This document shows positions 25,419 to 33,804 of a DNA stretch of 64,000 nt, piece after piece. Numbering within the stretch: position 1 is the first letter of the stretch; every line of letters begins with the position of its first letter. The notes below the pieces were generated by a model. That model did no database searches. It saw nothing but the letters and a program-made list of their open reading frames with translations, and had not been told where the DNA came from. Made by a program: the position numbers and the translations under genes. Origin of the DNA: Pseudomonadota bacterium. Lineage in GTDB: Bacteria; Pseudomonadota; Alphaproteobacteria; Rhizobiales; Xanthobacteraceae. The DNA is taken from positions 1-64,000 of the forward strand of contig JAFECJ010000008.1 of assembly GCA_018242205.1 (NCBI GenBank), read 5' to 3'.

Positions 25419-25557
25419 GCCCTATCGGAACACCGCCGACCGCTGCGGCGGCCGGCTGATCGAGATCAAGGCGCCGGCCATCGCGCCATGATCGAATTTA
25501 AAAACACGCGCAGTCTCTCGACAGACGGAACACTGCCGCGAACATTCGGAGGAAATC

Positions 25558-26835
25558 ATGGCTCATATCGTCGTGCTCGGAGGCGGGATCGGCGGCGTGT
25601 CGTGCGCCTATGAACTCAAGCAGGCGGTTCGATCGGAAGACAAGATCACGCTGGTTTCGAACAAGCCGTTCTTTCAATTCACCCCCTCCAATCCCTGGGT
25701 CGCCGTCAAATGGCGCACCAAGGACGAGATTATTGTCGACTTGGCGGAGACGCTGCCGCGGCATGGCGTCGCCTTCAATGGCGCCGGTGCCGCGCGCGTG
25801 CATCCAGCCGAAAACCGCGTCGAACTCGGTGACGGCTCATCGCTAACCTACGACTATCTCGTGGTCGCGACCGGTCCCGAGCTCGCCTTCGATGAAATTG
25901 AAGGTCTAGGGCCAAAGGCCAATACGCAATCGATCTGTGACGTCGATCACGCGGTCACGGCCAACGATCGCTGGGAGGCCTTCTGCAAGGATCCGGGCCC
26001 GATCGTGGTCGGGGCTGTGCAGGGCGCGTCGTGCTACGGACCGGCTTATGAGTTCGCCATGATCATGGACGCCGACCTGCGCCAGCGCCGCATCCGCGAC
26101 AAGGTACCGATGACCTTCGTCACGGCCGAACCCTATATCGGCCATCTCGGCGTCGGCGGCATCGGCGACACCAAGGGACTTCTCGAGTCCGCGATGCGGC
26201 AGCGCCACATCAAGTGGGTTACCAATGCCAAGGTCGACAAGGTCGAACCAGGCAATGTGCACGCGACCGAACTGGACGACGACGGCAAGGTCAAAAAGAC
26301 GCACGAACTGCCGTTCAAATATTCGATGCTGCTGCCCGCCTTCCGCGGCATCCCTGCCCTGCGCGACATTGACGGTCTCGCCAACCCGCGCGGCTTCATC
26401 ATTGTCGACAAGCATCAACGCAATGCCAAGTACCCGAACGTGTTCGGCGTCGGCGTCTGTATCGCCATTCCGCCGCTCGAGCAGACGCCGGTGCCGGTCG
26501 GTGTGCCGAAGACCGGATTCATGATCGAGTCGATGGTGACGGCGACGGCGCTCAATATCGGCCAGCTGCTACGCGGCGAACAACCGACCCATGAAGCAAC
26601 CTGGAACGCGATCTGCCTGGCCGATTTCGGCGATTCCGGCGTCGCCTTCGTCGCCATGCCGCAAAACCCGCCGCGCAACGTCAACTGGGCGTCAAGTGGG
26701 CGCTGGGTGCATCTCGCCAAGATCGCCTTCGAGAAGTACTTCCTGCGCAAGGTGCGGATCGGCGCCACCGAGCCCTATTACGAGCGGGCGGTCATGAAGA
26801 TGCTGGACATCGGCAAGATCAAGGAGCCGGTCTAA
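25558..26835 (+). CDS. sqr: Sulfide:quinone oxidoreductase
   Basis: A 425-residue FAD enzyme of the disulfide reductase fold that oxidises sulfide to polysulfide and passes electrons to quinone. The FAD-binding GGGIGG is at residues 8-13, and YLVVATGPEL at 100-109. Three cysteines, C127, C159 and C353, correspond closely to the three catalytic cysteines of Acidithiobacillus SQR (128, 160, 356), which separates it from general NADH dehydrogenases. GGAGG with good spacing sets ATG 25558. The C-terminal amphipathic helices (FEKYFLRKV) would anchor it to the membrane. It lies in a BigR-type module and is followed by a canonical terminator. Confidence 0.9.
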   Translation: MAHIVVLGGGIGGVSCAYELKQAVRSEDKITLVSNKPFFQFTPSNPWVAVKWRTKDEIIVDLAETLPRHGVAFNGAGAARVHPAENRVELGDGSSLTYDYLVVATGPELAFDEIEGLGPKANTQSICDVDHAVTANDRWEAFCKDPGPIVVGAVQGASCYGPAYEFAMIMDADLRQRRIRDKVPMTFVTAEPYIGHLGVGGIGDTKGLLESAMRQRHIKWVTNAKVDKVEPGNVHATELDDDGKVKKTHELPFKYSMLLPAFRGIPALRDIDGLANPRGFIIVDKHQRNAKYPNVFGVGVCIAIPPLEQTPVPVGVPKTGFMIESMVTATALNIGQLLRGEQPTHEATWNAICLADFGDSGVAFVAMPQNPPRNVNWASSGRWVHLAKIAFEKYFLRKVRIGATEPYYERAVMKMLDIGKIKEPV

Positions 26836-26860
26836 GTCCGGTCGCAACCACAGACGCCAG

Positions 26861-26897
26861 CGCCGCTCCCGCGTCGAACACACGGGGGCGGCGTTTT
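26861..26897 (+). terminator. Rho-independent terminator after sqr
   Basis: An 11-bp stem (CGCCGCTCCCG at 26861-26871 with CGGGGGCGGCG at 26883-26893, one T-G wobble), an 11-nt loop and a following TTTT at 26894-26897 form a standard intrinsic terminator. It closes the rightward DUF2892-sqr unit. The opposite strand lacks a U-tract, so it serves sqr and not the convergent quiC gene. Confidence 0.8.
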
Positions 26898-26907
26898 GCT
26901 TTGCGTC

Positions 26908-28809
26908 TCACATTTCCGGAACCGGTTCGCCCCGCGCGGTGGCGAAGGACTGCGCGTTGAGGCGGATCGCGGCGTTCGGCGCACCATAGCCGCCGTAGCC
27001 GTCACGCTGGACGATCTCGAAAAAGAAACCGCCTTCCTGGGTCGCGGTATAGGCCTGGTAAAAGGCGCCGTTCTGATCGGTGTCGTAGAGGATGTTGAAC
27101 TTCTTCAGCGCCGCCACATCGTCATCCGACAGATCGGTGCGCGAGGCGAGATCCTCGTAATAGTTCTCCGGGATCGGCAGCAATTCGATGCCATTGGCCA
27201 CCAGCTTGGCGACCGTCGCCCGGATATCGGCCGTCGCCAGCGCAATGTGCTGCACGCCGGAGCCGAAGAAGTCGTAGATGAAGCGCGACGATAAGGTGTG
27301 ATGGCTCTGCGAACCGTTGAGCACCAGACGCAGCCCCTGCCCCGGCGCGGCGAGCGAGCCGCTCTCGATGACCTGGCTCTGCACGATGCCGCCGGGATCG
27401 ACCACGGCTTGGCTTTGCGTCCGCTTGGTGTCGAACAGCGACGTGTAGAACAATAGCCAGGTCAGCATTTCCTCGTAGAACATGGTCTGCGAAATGTGAT
27501 CCACGGCAAACAGCCCGGCGTCCGACGTATCCGCCGGCAGCGGCTCGAAATCGACCGTCGCCCAACGGCCGAGCGCCGACTGGCCGTCGAGGAAATACAA
27601 CAAGCTGCCGCCAACGCCGCGCACCGCCGGGATATTGAGTTCGCCCGGCCCGATCGCGCCTTCATGCGGCACATCGAGCAGCGCCTTGGCCCGCGCCGTG
27701 GTGGCGCCGGCATCCGGCACGCGCAGCGCCATGGCACACACCGACGTGCCGTGCGTGATCTGATAAGAGTGAGCGAAGCCGTCGCTGTCGCTGTTGACGA
27801 CGATGCGGATGCCGCCTTGCGTCCACAGATGGACGTCTTTCGATTTGTGACGGCCGGTCTTCGAGAAGCCGAGTTGCCTGAGCAGCAGTTCGAACCCTCC
27901 GCGGTCCTTTTCGTCAACGGCGAATTCGATGAACTCTACGGCTTCGACGGAGGTTGGCGGCGGCATCGGCACGGCGCCCTTGACCGGCGAGCCATGACGC
28001 CGCGACGCTTGGTCGAGCAGATAGATCAGCGAGCGGTGGCCATCGAGCGCCACCGAGCGAGCCGAGCCGGCGCGGAAACGGTCGTTGAAGATCTCCAGCG
28101 ACAGATAGCCGTCATAGCCGGTGGCAATCAGCGCATCCATGAAGCCGGCGAGGTCGAAGTCGCCCTGCCCCGGCAGGCAGCGCCAGTGCCGGCTCCACGA
28201 CAGGTAATCCATTTCCAGCTTCGGCGCGTCCGCGACCTGGACGAGGAAGATGCGGTCTTTCGGGATGTTGCGTATTGGCTTGAGATCGATGCCGCGGCAT
28301 TGAATATGGAACGAGTCGAGCACGATGCCGACACGGTCGGAACCGGAGCGCCGCACCACTTCCCAGGAGTCGCGATAGTCGAAAATCTGCCGGCCCCAGG
28401 CCAGCGCCTCATAGCCGACGCGCATCTTGCGCTTGGCGGCGCGTTCGCCGAGCATGGCGAAATCGTCCGCCAGCCGATCGATGCCGCCGGAGGTTTCGGT
28501 GGTGACGCTCGAGCAGACGAACAGCAGGTCGGAGCCGAGTTCCTGCAACAGATCGAATTTGCGCTCGGCCCGGTCCAGCGCCTTGAGCCGCTTGTCATCC
28601 GGCAGGCCCTCGAATTCACGGAACGGCTGGCAGGTGACAACGGCGAGGCCGAGATCGTCGCAGATTTGCCGCACCTGCTTCGGCGAGGCCGGATAGGCGA
28701 TCAGATCGTTCTCGAAGATTTCAACCGCCTTGAAGCCGGCCGAGGCGATCGCTTCCAGCTTTTCGAGCAGATTGCCGGCCAGGCATACGGTTGCGATCGA
28801 GGTCTTCAT
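26908..28809 (-). CDS. quiC1: 3-Dehydroshikimate dehydratase fused to an HPPD-like dioxygenase domain (QuiC1 type)
   Basis: A 633-residue two-domain protein. The N-terminal xylose-isomerase-like barrel (1-275) has E134, D165, H168, Q191 and E239, which match the metal-site positions of Pseudomonas putida QuiC1; that domain dehydrates 3-dehydroshikimate to protocatechuate. The C-terminal vicinal-oxygen-chelate domain (about 285-620) resembles 4-hydroxyphenylpyruvate dioxygenase and keeps a full 2-His-1-Glu set: H438 (VDHIS), H521 (VQHIAL) and E598 (FFFEIVQR). The total length is that of QuiC1. Substrate for the C-terminal domain is unknown. It lies 166 bp downstream of the SDR gene, beyond a hairpin, so it may have its own promoter. 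It gives quinate/shikimate catabolism a protocatechuate outlet. Confidence 0.88.
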   Translation of the reverse strand: MKTSIATVCLAGNLLEKLEAIASAGFKAVEIFENDLIAYPASPKQVRQICDDLGLAVVTCQPFREFEGLPDDKRLKALDRAERKFDLLQELGSDLLFVCSSVTTETSGGIDRLADDFAMLGERAAKRKMRVGYEALAWGRQIFDYRDSWEVVRRSGSDRVGIVLDSFHIQCRGIDLKPIRNIPKDRIFLVQVADAPKLEMDYLSWSRHWRCLPGQGDFDLAGFMDALIATGYDGYLSLEIFNDRFRAGSARSVALDGHRSLIYLLDQASRRHGSPVKGAVPMPPPTSVEAVEFIEFAVDEKDRGGFELLLRQLGFSKTGRHKSKDVHLWTQGGIRIVVNSDSDGFAHSYQITHGTSVCAMALRVPDAGATTARAKALLDVPHEGAIGPGELNIPAVRGVGGSLLYFLDGQSALGRWATVDFEPLPADTSDAGLFAVDHISQTMFYEEMLTWLLFYTSLFDTKRTQSQAVVDPGGIVQSQVIESGSLAAPGQGLRLVLNGSQSHHTLSSRFIYDFFGSGVQHIALATADIRATVAKLVANGIELLPIPENYYEDLASRTDLSDDDVAALKKFNILYDTDQNGAFYQAYTATQEGGFFFEIVQRDGYGGYGAPNAAIRLNAQSFATARGEPVPEM

Positions 28810-28893
28810 CGCCCTATCGTCCTCACTGCGTCACAGCCGCCCCTGCAGTCCGCCCCTATGCGGGGGCCTGGCGTCCAATCGCGAAGACATAGA

Positions 28894-28912
28894 GCCTCGG
28901 CCAAACCGAGGC
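28894..28912 (-). terminator. Terminator-like hairpin between the SDR and quiC1 genes
   Basis: A perfect 7-bp stem, GCCTCGG (28894-28900) and CCGAGGC (28906-28912), with a 5-nt loop lies downstream of the leftward SDR gene. Read leftward it is followed by TCTATGTCTT, a weak U-tract. A second 5-bp hairpin (28960-28975) directly follows the SDR stop. Together they may end the leftward Liv/SDR transcript before quiC1. Confidence 0.45.
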
Positions 28913-28975
28913 AATTTCATAGACCTCTGTCGCAGGTGACCTCAGGTTATTTTGGCGCGCCGGCCCGCAAGCCGG

Positions 28976-29740
28976 TCAGCTCACGCCGCCATCGACGATG
29001 AAGCTGCGGCCGGTCAGCCAGCCGGCGTCCGGCGAGGCCAGGAACAGCGCCACGCCGGCCACGTCATCGGGTTGGCCGATGCGGCCGAGCGGCGTCATCG
29101 CCTTGATGCCGTCACCACGTTCCTTGAGGATTTTGGTGGTCATCTCGGTCTCGATGACGCCGGGGGCGATGGTGTTGACGGTGATGCCGCGCGGACCGAA
29201 CTCCTTGGCCAGCGCATGCGACAGGCTGGTGATCGCGCCCTTGGAGGCCGAATAGATCGACGCCGTCGGGATCGGCCGGGTCGCCAGCGCCGACGAGAAA
29301 TTGATGATGCGCCCGCCCGGCGCCGGCAGGTGCGGCAGCGCCGCCTGGATCATGGCGATGGTGCCGAATACGTTAGTGTCAAAAGTTACGCGAAACAGCT
29401 CAAGATCGGTCTTCTCGAACGGTCGATACTCGGCAACGCCGGCGCAGTTCACCAGTACATCGATGCGGCTGAAGCGCGCCACCACCTGTGCCACCATCGA
29501 CTTGGCGTCGTCGGCCTTGGCGATATCACCGGCGACGGCCAGCGCTTCGGTACCCATCGCCGCGATATCCTTGACCACCGCGTTCGCGGCGTCGGCTCCA
29601 CTGCGATAGACAACAGCTACCTTGGCGCCGGCGGCGCCAAAGCGCTTGGCGACCGCGGCGCCGATGCCGCGCGATGCTCCAGTCACGAGTACAACCTTGC
29701 CGGTCAATGAATAGGCGCCGCGCGCTGTTTGTTCGGTCAT
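28976..29740 (-). CDS. Short-chain dehydrogenase/reductase
   Basis: A 254-residue classical SDR with the cofactor motif TGASRGIG (20-27), NCAG (98-101), catalytic S149/S150, Y163 and K167 (YSASK), and a C-terminal FIVDGG. D72 after the second strand and the YRSG loop (45-48) favour NADP(H) in my reading, but this is not certain. ATG 29740 is the best-placed start; ATG 29767 is an alternative and neither has a strong ribosome site. The gene follows the quinone reductase by 35 bp in the leftward array. It probably oxidises or reduces a hydroxyl/keto intermediate of the compound imported by the Liv transporter; the substrate is unknown. Confidence 0.85.
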   Translation of the reverse strand: MTEQTARGAYSLTGKVVLVTGASRGIGAAVAKRFGAAGAKVAVVYRSGADAANAVVKDIAAMGTEALAVAGDIAKADDAKSMVAQVVARFSRIDVLVNCAGVAEYRPFEKTDLELFRVTFDTNVFGTIAMIQAALPHLPAPGGRIINFSSALATRPIPTASIYSASKGAITSLSHALAKEFGPRGITVNTIAPGVIETEMTTKILKERGDGIKAMTPLGRIGQPDDVAGVALFLASPDAGWLTGRSFIVDGGVS

Positions 29741-29775
29741 GTAATGGTTCTGTCGATGAATTCCCATGTCGCGCA

Positions 29776-30435
29776 TCAAAGCGCCGGCACTGCGGCCTCG
29801 GTGATCTCCATAAGCCGTTCGCGCCATTGCGCGAGATAGGCCTTGCGGCCGGCCTCGTCGATGCGCGGCGCGGCATAGGCAACGAACGGTGGATACGACT
29901 TCATGCCGAGATACTCGACCATCAAATGCTGCGTCGGATACAGCACCTGCTCGACCGGGCCATAGACATTGCCGGCCGAGAAACGTTCAACCGTGCCGCC
30001 CGTCGTCAGACACAGCAGACCGATTTTGTGCTTGAAGAAGCCGCTGTCGAAGCGCCTGCCGTCAGCGTAAGCGAAGCCGAAGGCCATAACGCGGTCGAAC
30101 CAGCCTTTAAGGATCGCCGGTAGGCCACCCCACCAGATCGGGAAGAGCCAGACGATTATGTCCGCCTTCGACACGCGCTCCTGCTCTCGCACCAGATCAG
30201 GCGCGAAGGCGGCATGGGTGTGCGCGTAACCTTGTTCATTTTGATAATGGAACCGGCTGGCGTCATGGACAGTGGTAAAATCGTGTCGCCCCGCGACCGG
30301 ATTGAAGTTTTCCGCGTAAAGATCGGACACTTCGACGCTGTGGCCGGCGGCGGTCAAGGTCTCAATCGCCACATTCCGTAATGCGGCGGTAAAGGATGTC
30401 GGTTCCGGATGCGCGTAAACCAGCAGAACGTTCAT
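29776..30435 (-). CDS. NAD(P)H:quinone oxidoreductase, flavodoxin-like fold (MdaB/NQO1 family)
   Basis: A 219-residue flavoprotein of the flavodoxin_2 family. It opens with NVLLVYAHPEPTSF, the FMN/FAD phosphate loop of this group, and has the FPIWWGGLPAILKGWFDRV block near residues 98-116 and a TTGGT loop near residue 145. Such proteins catalyse two-electron reduction of quinones and often protect cells that degrade aromatics. It lies 22 bp after livH in the same leftward array as an SDR and the Liv transporter, which suggests handling of a quinone or quinone-like intermediate, but no specific substrate is visible. Confidence 0.85.
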   Translation of the reverse strand: MNVLLVYAHPEPTSFTAALRNVAIETLTAAGHSVEVSDLYAENFNPVAGRHDFTTVHDASRFHYQNEQGYAHTHAAFAPDLVREQERVSKADIIVWLFPIWWGGLPAILKGWFDRVMAFGFAYADGRRFDSGFFKHKIGLLCLTTGGTVERFSAGNVYGPVEQVLYPTQHLMVEYLGMKSYPPFVAYAAPRIDEAGRKAYLAQWRERLMEITEAAVPAL

Positions 30436-30457
30436 GTGCGATACTCTGCGACGAAGA

Positions 30458-31345
30458 TCAGTGCTTCTTGGCCAAGCCGCCGAACAAGCCCTTGGGGAAG
30501 AACAGCAGCACGATCAGCAGCACGGTGAGCGCGATGACGTTCTTGTATCCGGCGCCGAATACCACGATCGCCGCCGATTGCACGACGCCGAGCAGGATGC
30601 CGCCCGCCAGCGCCGCCGGCGCGCTGCCGAAGCCGCCGATGATCGCCGAGATGAAGCCATTGACGCCGAACGGCGCACCGACGCTGTAGGCGGTGTATTG
30701 CGTCGGCGTGATCAGGATGCCGGCCGCAGCACCGAGACCGGCACTCAAGGCAAACGACAGCATCAGCATGCCGCCGACCGGGATGCCGAGCAGCGCCGCT
30801 GCCTCGCGATTCTGCGAGCAGGCGCGCAAGGCGCGGCCGACGCGCGTCTTGTTGAAGAACAACTGCAGCAGCACCACCATCAGCGCGCCGCAGCCGAGCA
30901 CCCAGAACAGCTGATAGCCGATAGCGATCGGTCCGAGCTTGAGCGGACCACCGAGCGTGAACTCCGGATAGGTGCGCGGCTGGTCGCCCATCGTCAGGAT
31001 GACGATCTGTTCGATGAGCAGTTGCACCGCCAAAGTCGCCAGGATGATGGCGAACATCGGCGCCTTGCGTTCCCACATTGGCCGGATAATGAAGATCTGC
31101 ACCAGGACGCCTATGCCGGCGACCACGATGATGCTGGCCGCGGCGGCCAGCGCCAGCGGCCATTTCAGCGTGACCAGAAAACTGTAGGCGAACATGCCGC
31201 CCAGCATCACGAACACGCCCTGGGCAAAGTTCACGATGCCGCTGGCGTTATAGATGACGCAGAATCCGATTGCGATCAGCCCGTAGACGAGGCCGATTCC
31301 GACGCCGTTGACCAGGCTTTGGACGAGTTCGACAACGCTAGGCAT
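30458..31345 (-). CDS. livH: Branched-chain amino acid-type ABC transporter permease (LivH family)
   Basis: A 295-residue polytopic permease of the LivH family: GLVYGLIAIGFCVIYNASGIVNFAQG near the N-terminus (read in parts), the RPMWERKAPMFAIILAT loop, the EAA-like ALRACSQNREAAALLGIPVGGM region and a final LLFFPKGLFGG. The start at ATG 31345 overlaps livG by 8 bp; the longer frame begins inside livG. In the array SBP-livF-livM-livG-livH it completes a five-gene importer. The neighbouring aldolase, cupin, SDR and quinone reductase suggest an aromatic or keto-acid cargo more than an amino acid. Confidence 0.87.
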   Translation of the reverse strand: MPSVVELVQSLVNGVGIGLVYGLIAIGFCVIYNASGIVNFAQGVFVMLGGMFAYSFLVTLKWPLALAAAASIIVVAGIGVLVQIFIIRPMWERKAPMFAIILATLAVQLLIEQIVILTMGDQPRTYPEFTLGGPLKLGPIAIGYQLFWVLGCGALMVVLLQLFFNKTRVGRALRACSQNREAAALLGIPVGGMLMLSFALSAGLGAAAGILITPTQYTAYSVGAPFGVNGFISAIIGGFGSAPAALAGGILLGVVQSAAIVVFGAGYKNVIALTVLLIVLLFFPKGLFGGLAKKH

Positions 31346-32108
31346 TCTCGGTCTCCGTCCCCAGATAGGCTGCAATCACGTCGGGATGCTTCTTGATTTC
31401 GTCGGGCGTGCCCTCGGCGATCTTGCAGCCGAAATCGAGCACGGCGATGCGGTGCGCGATGCGCGTCACAAGGCCGACGTCGTGCTCGATCAGCAGCACC
31501 GTGATGCCGCGGCCGTTGATGTGCTGAATGACGTCGGCGAGAGCGTCGGTCTCGTGGGCGTTGAGGCCCGCAGCCGGCTCGTCGAGCAGCAAGAGCCGCG
31601 GGCCGGCCGCCATCGCCCGCGCCACTTCCAGCAGGCGTTGCTGGCCGTAAGGCAACAACCCCGCGTCCATGTCGGCCTGCGCACCGAGCCCCACGAAATC
31701 GAGCAACTCGCGCGCCTTGACGCGAATGTCCTCCTCCTGGCGCCGCAACCATGGCGGCCGCACGAGCGCCGCGCCAACGCCGCCGCGGGTCTTGAGGTGG
31801 AATCCGACCTCGACATTCTCGGCGACCGTCATGTTCTGGAACATTTGGACCAGTTGAAAGGTCCGGATCAGTCCCATGGCGGCGATCTTGTCCTGCCGCA
31901 TCGTCGTGATGTCGGTGCCGGCAAAGGTTATGGAGCCGGCGGTCGACGGCAGGAAGCCCGACACCATGTTGAAGAATGTGGTCTTGCCGGCGCCGTTCGG
32001 GCCGATGACCGCGAACAGGCTGCCTTCCTCGACGTCGAGACTGATCTCGCTATTGGCGGTCAAGCCGTCGAAACGTTTGGTCAGGCCACGAACCGAAAGG
32101 AGCGTCAT
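31338..32108 (-). CDS. livG: Branched-chain amino acid-type ABC transporter ATPase (LivG family)
   Basis: A 256-residue ABC ATPase with Walker A GPNGAGKTT (36-44), a long insertion typical of LivG (LVRPPWLRRQEEDIRVKARELLDFVGLG region, read in parts), the Q-loop, a degenerate signature at LLPYGQQRLLEVARAMA, and Walker B LLLLDEPAAGLN. LivG and LivF form the cytoplasmic ATPase heterodimer of HAAT-family importers. The gene overlaps livH by 8 bp and is separated from livM by 3 bp, as expected for stoichiometric production. Confidence 0.9.
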   Translation of the reverse strand: MTLLSVRGLTKRFDGLTANSEISLDVEEGSLFAVIGPNGAGKTTFFNMVSGFLPSTAGSITFAGTDITTMRQDKIAAMGLIRTFQLVQMFQNMTVAENVEVGFHLKTRGGVGAALVRPPWLRRQEEDIRVKARELLDFVGLGAQADMDAGLLPYGQQRLLEVARAMAAGPRLLLLDEPAAGLNAHETDALADVIQHINGRGITVLLIEHDVGLVTRIAHRIAVLDFGCKIAEGTPDEIKKHPDVIAAYLGTETENA

Positions 32109-32111
32109 GAA

Positions 32112-33101
32112 TCAGCTCCCCGGATTTGTTGTCTTGGCCGGTCGCGGGCGGCCGATACCGAACAACGCCGAAAGGCCTTTCGGCACATAGATCAGCAGCA
32201 GAATCAGAACCAGGGCATAGGCGATGTCCTGGAAGCGGCCGGTCGAGCGCACGATCTCGGGCAGCAGCGAGGCGATGACGGCGCCGATCGCCGGGCCGAG
32301 CACGGTGCCGACGCCGCCGACATAGAGCATGGTGAAGGTCACAATTACCATCTGCGCGCCGAACACTTCGGGGCTGATGAAACCGACGACGTGAGCGAAC
32401 AGCGAGCCGGCGGCGGACGCATAGAGTGCGGCGATGACGAAGGCGGCGAGCTTGTAGTGAGAAATGCGGATGCCGAGCGCCGACGCGCCCAGTTCGCTGG
32501 TCGAGATCGCGCGCAGGGCGCGGCCGAATCGCGAATTGCGCAACCGGCCTGAAATCCACAACCCGAACAGCACGATGACCATTAACACGACGAGCTTCCA
32601 GCGCTCGTCCTCGACCGTGAATGGGCCGATGCCGAGCGGTGGAATGCCGGAATAGCCCATGTAGCCCTGGGTGACGCTCTGCCACTGCACGGAAATGTCG
32701 TAGGTGATCAGCCCGAGGGCGAAGGTCGCCATAGCAAGGTAATGGCCGCGCAGCCGCAGCGTCGGATAGCCGACGACGACCGAGGCGACGCCGGAGATCG
32801 CCATTGAGGCGAACAGCGCCAGAATGGGTTCCCAGCCGTATTGCACGCAGAGTACGGCGGTGCCGTAGCCGCCCAGCGCCGCAAAGGCGTTCTGGCCGAA
32901 TGAGGCTTGCCCGGTGTAGCCCATGAAGAAGTTGAGGCCGATACAGAAGACGCCGTAGATCATGGCGAGCTGCATCACCGTCAACAGATAGCCGCCGCGG
33001 ACGAAGACGAACACAAACAGCAGCCCGAGCAGGATCGCGCCGCCGACGGCCAGGTAGCCGTGTTGGCCGAGCCTAGTGGAAATAGAACTTGGCAAGGTCA
33101 T
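32112..33101 (-). CDS. livM: Branched-chain amino acid-type ABC transporter permease (LivM family)
   Basis: A 329-residue polytopic permease with the LivM signature GYTGQASFGQNAFAALGGYG (about residues 65-84), the RGHYLAMATFALGLI segment and the EAA-like RALRAISTSELGASALGI loop near residue 190. ATG 33101 lies inside the 3' end of livF, giving a 29-bp overlap; the frame continues upstream but only as shadow of livF. It forms the membrane channel with LivH. Confidence 0.88.
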   Translation of the reverse strand: MTLPSSISTRLGQHGYLAVGGAILLGLLFVFVFVRGGYLLTVMQLAMIYGVFCIGLNFFMGYTGQASFGQNAFAALGGYGTAVLCVQYGWEPILALFASMAISGVASVVVGYPTLRLRGHYLAMATFALGLITYDISVQWQSVTQGYMGYSGIPPLGIGPFTVEDERWKLVVLMVIVLFGLWISGRLRNSRFGRALRAISTSELGASALGIRISHYKLAAFVIAALYASAAGSLFAHVVGFISPEVFGAQMVIVTFTMLYVGGVGTVLGPAIGAVIASLLPEIVRSTGRFQDIAYALVLILLLIYVPKGLSALFGIGRPRPAKTTNPGS

Positions 33102-33804
33102 GGTGCGACTTGATCTCTTGCGCCGGCAATTCCGCCCGCACGCTGCCAGAGGAAAGAACGTAAACCCGCCGCGCCAGCTTGAGCGCCAGCGGCGCTTTCT
33201 GCTCGACCAGAAGGATGCCGAGGCCGTTACGGTTGAGTTCGCCCAGCGTATCGAGAATGCCGGCCGCAACTTTCGGCGCCAACCCGAGCGACGGCTCGTC
33301 CAGCATCAATAGTTTCGGCCCCGCCATCAGCGCGCGGCCGACCGCCAGCATCTGCTGCTCGCCGCCGGACATAGAGGACGCCGCCTGCGACGAGCGCTCG
33401 CGCAACCGCGGAAACAAGGTGAAGACCTGCGTGAAACGCCGCTCCACCTCATCCCTTTGATTGCCGACGCCGTAGGCGCCGAGCAGGAGGTTCTCGTAGA
33501 CCGACATCTCGCCGAACAACCCGCGGCCTTCCTGCACCATGATGATGCCGAGCTTGGCCAGTTGATGGGTGTTCAGCTTGCTGATGTCCTGTCCCTTGAA
33601 CTTGACCTGCCCGTTACAGGCGATCAGCCGGGAAATGGCGCGGAGAAGCGTGGTCTTCCCCGCCCCATTAGGCCCCAGGATGGTGACGAACTCGCCCTCT
33701 TCGACACGAAGATCGACGGGCTTCAGCGCGGCGACGCGACCGTAGCTGGCTGAAAGCCCGTCGACTTCGATCAAATGCGGCGTGGTACCGCTGGTCGACG
33801 TCAT
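33073..33804 (-). CDS. livF: Branched-chain amino acid-type ABC transporter ATPase (LivF family)
   Basis: A 243-residue ABC ATPase with Walker A GPNGAGKTT (44-52), the LivF-type IMVQEGRGLFGEMSVYENL Q-loop region, signature MSGGEQQMLAVGRAL and Walker B LLMLDEPSLGLAP. It follows the substrate-binding protein gene with a 4-bp overlap and overlaps livM by 29 bp. This places it as the second ATPase of the Liv-type importer in the array. Confidence 0.9.
   Translation of the reverse strand: MTSTSGTTPHLIEVDGLSASYGRVAALKPVDLRVEEGEFVTILGPNGAGKTTLLRAISRLIACNGQVKFKGQDISKLNTHQLAKLGIIMVQEGRGLFGEMSVYENLLLGAYGVGNQRDEVERRFTQVFTLFPRLRERSSQAASSMSGGEQQMLAVGRALMAGPKLLMLDEPSLGLAPKVAAGILDTLGELNRNGLGILLVEQKAPLALKLARRVYVLSSGSVRAELPAQEIKSHHDLAKFYFH

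Noticed and set aside
25419..25557. Terminator between DUF2892 and sqr
   Set aside because: A GC hairpin is present but with no U-tract; the two genes more likely share a transcript.
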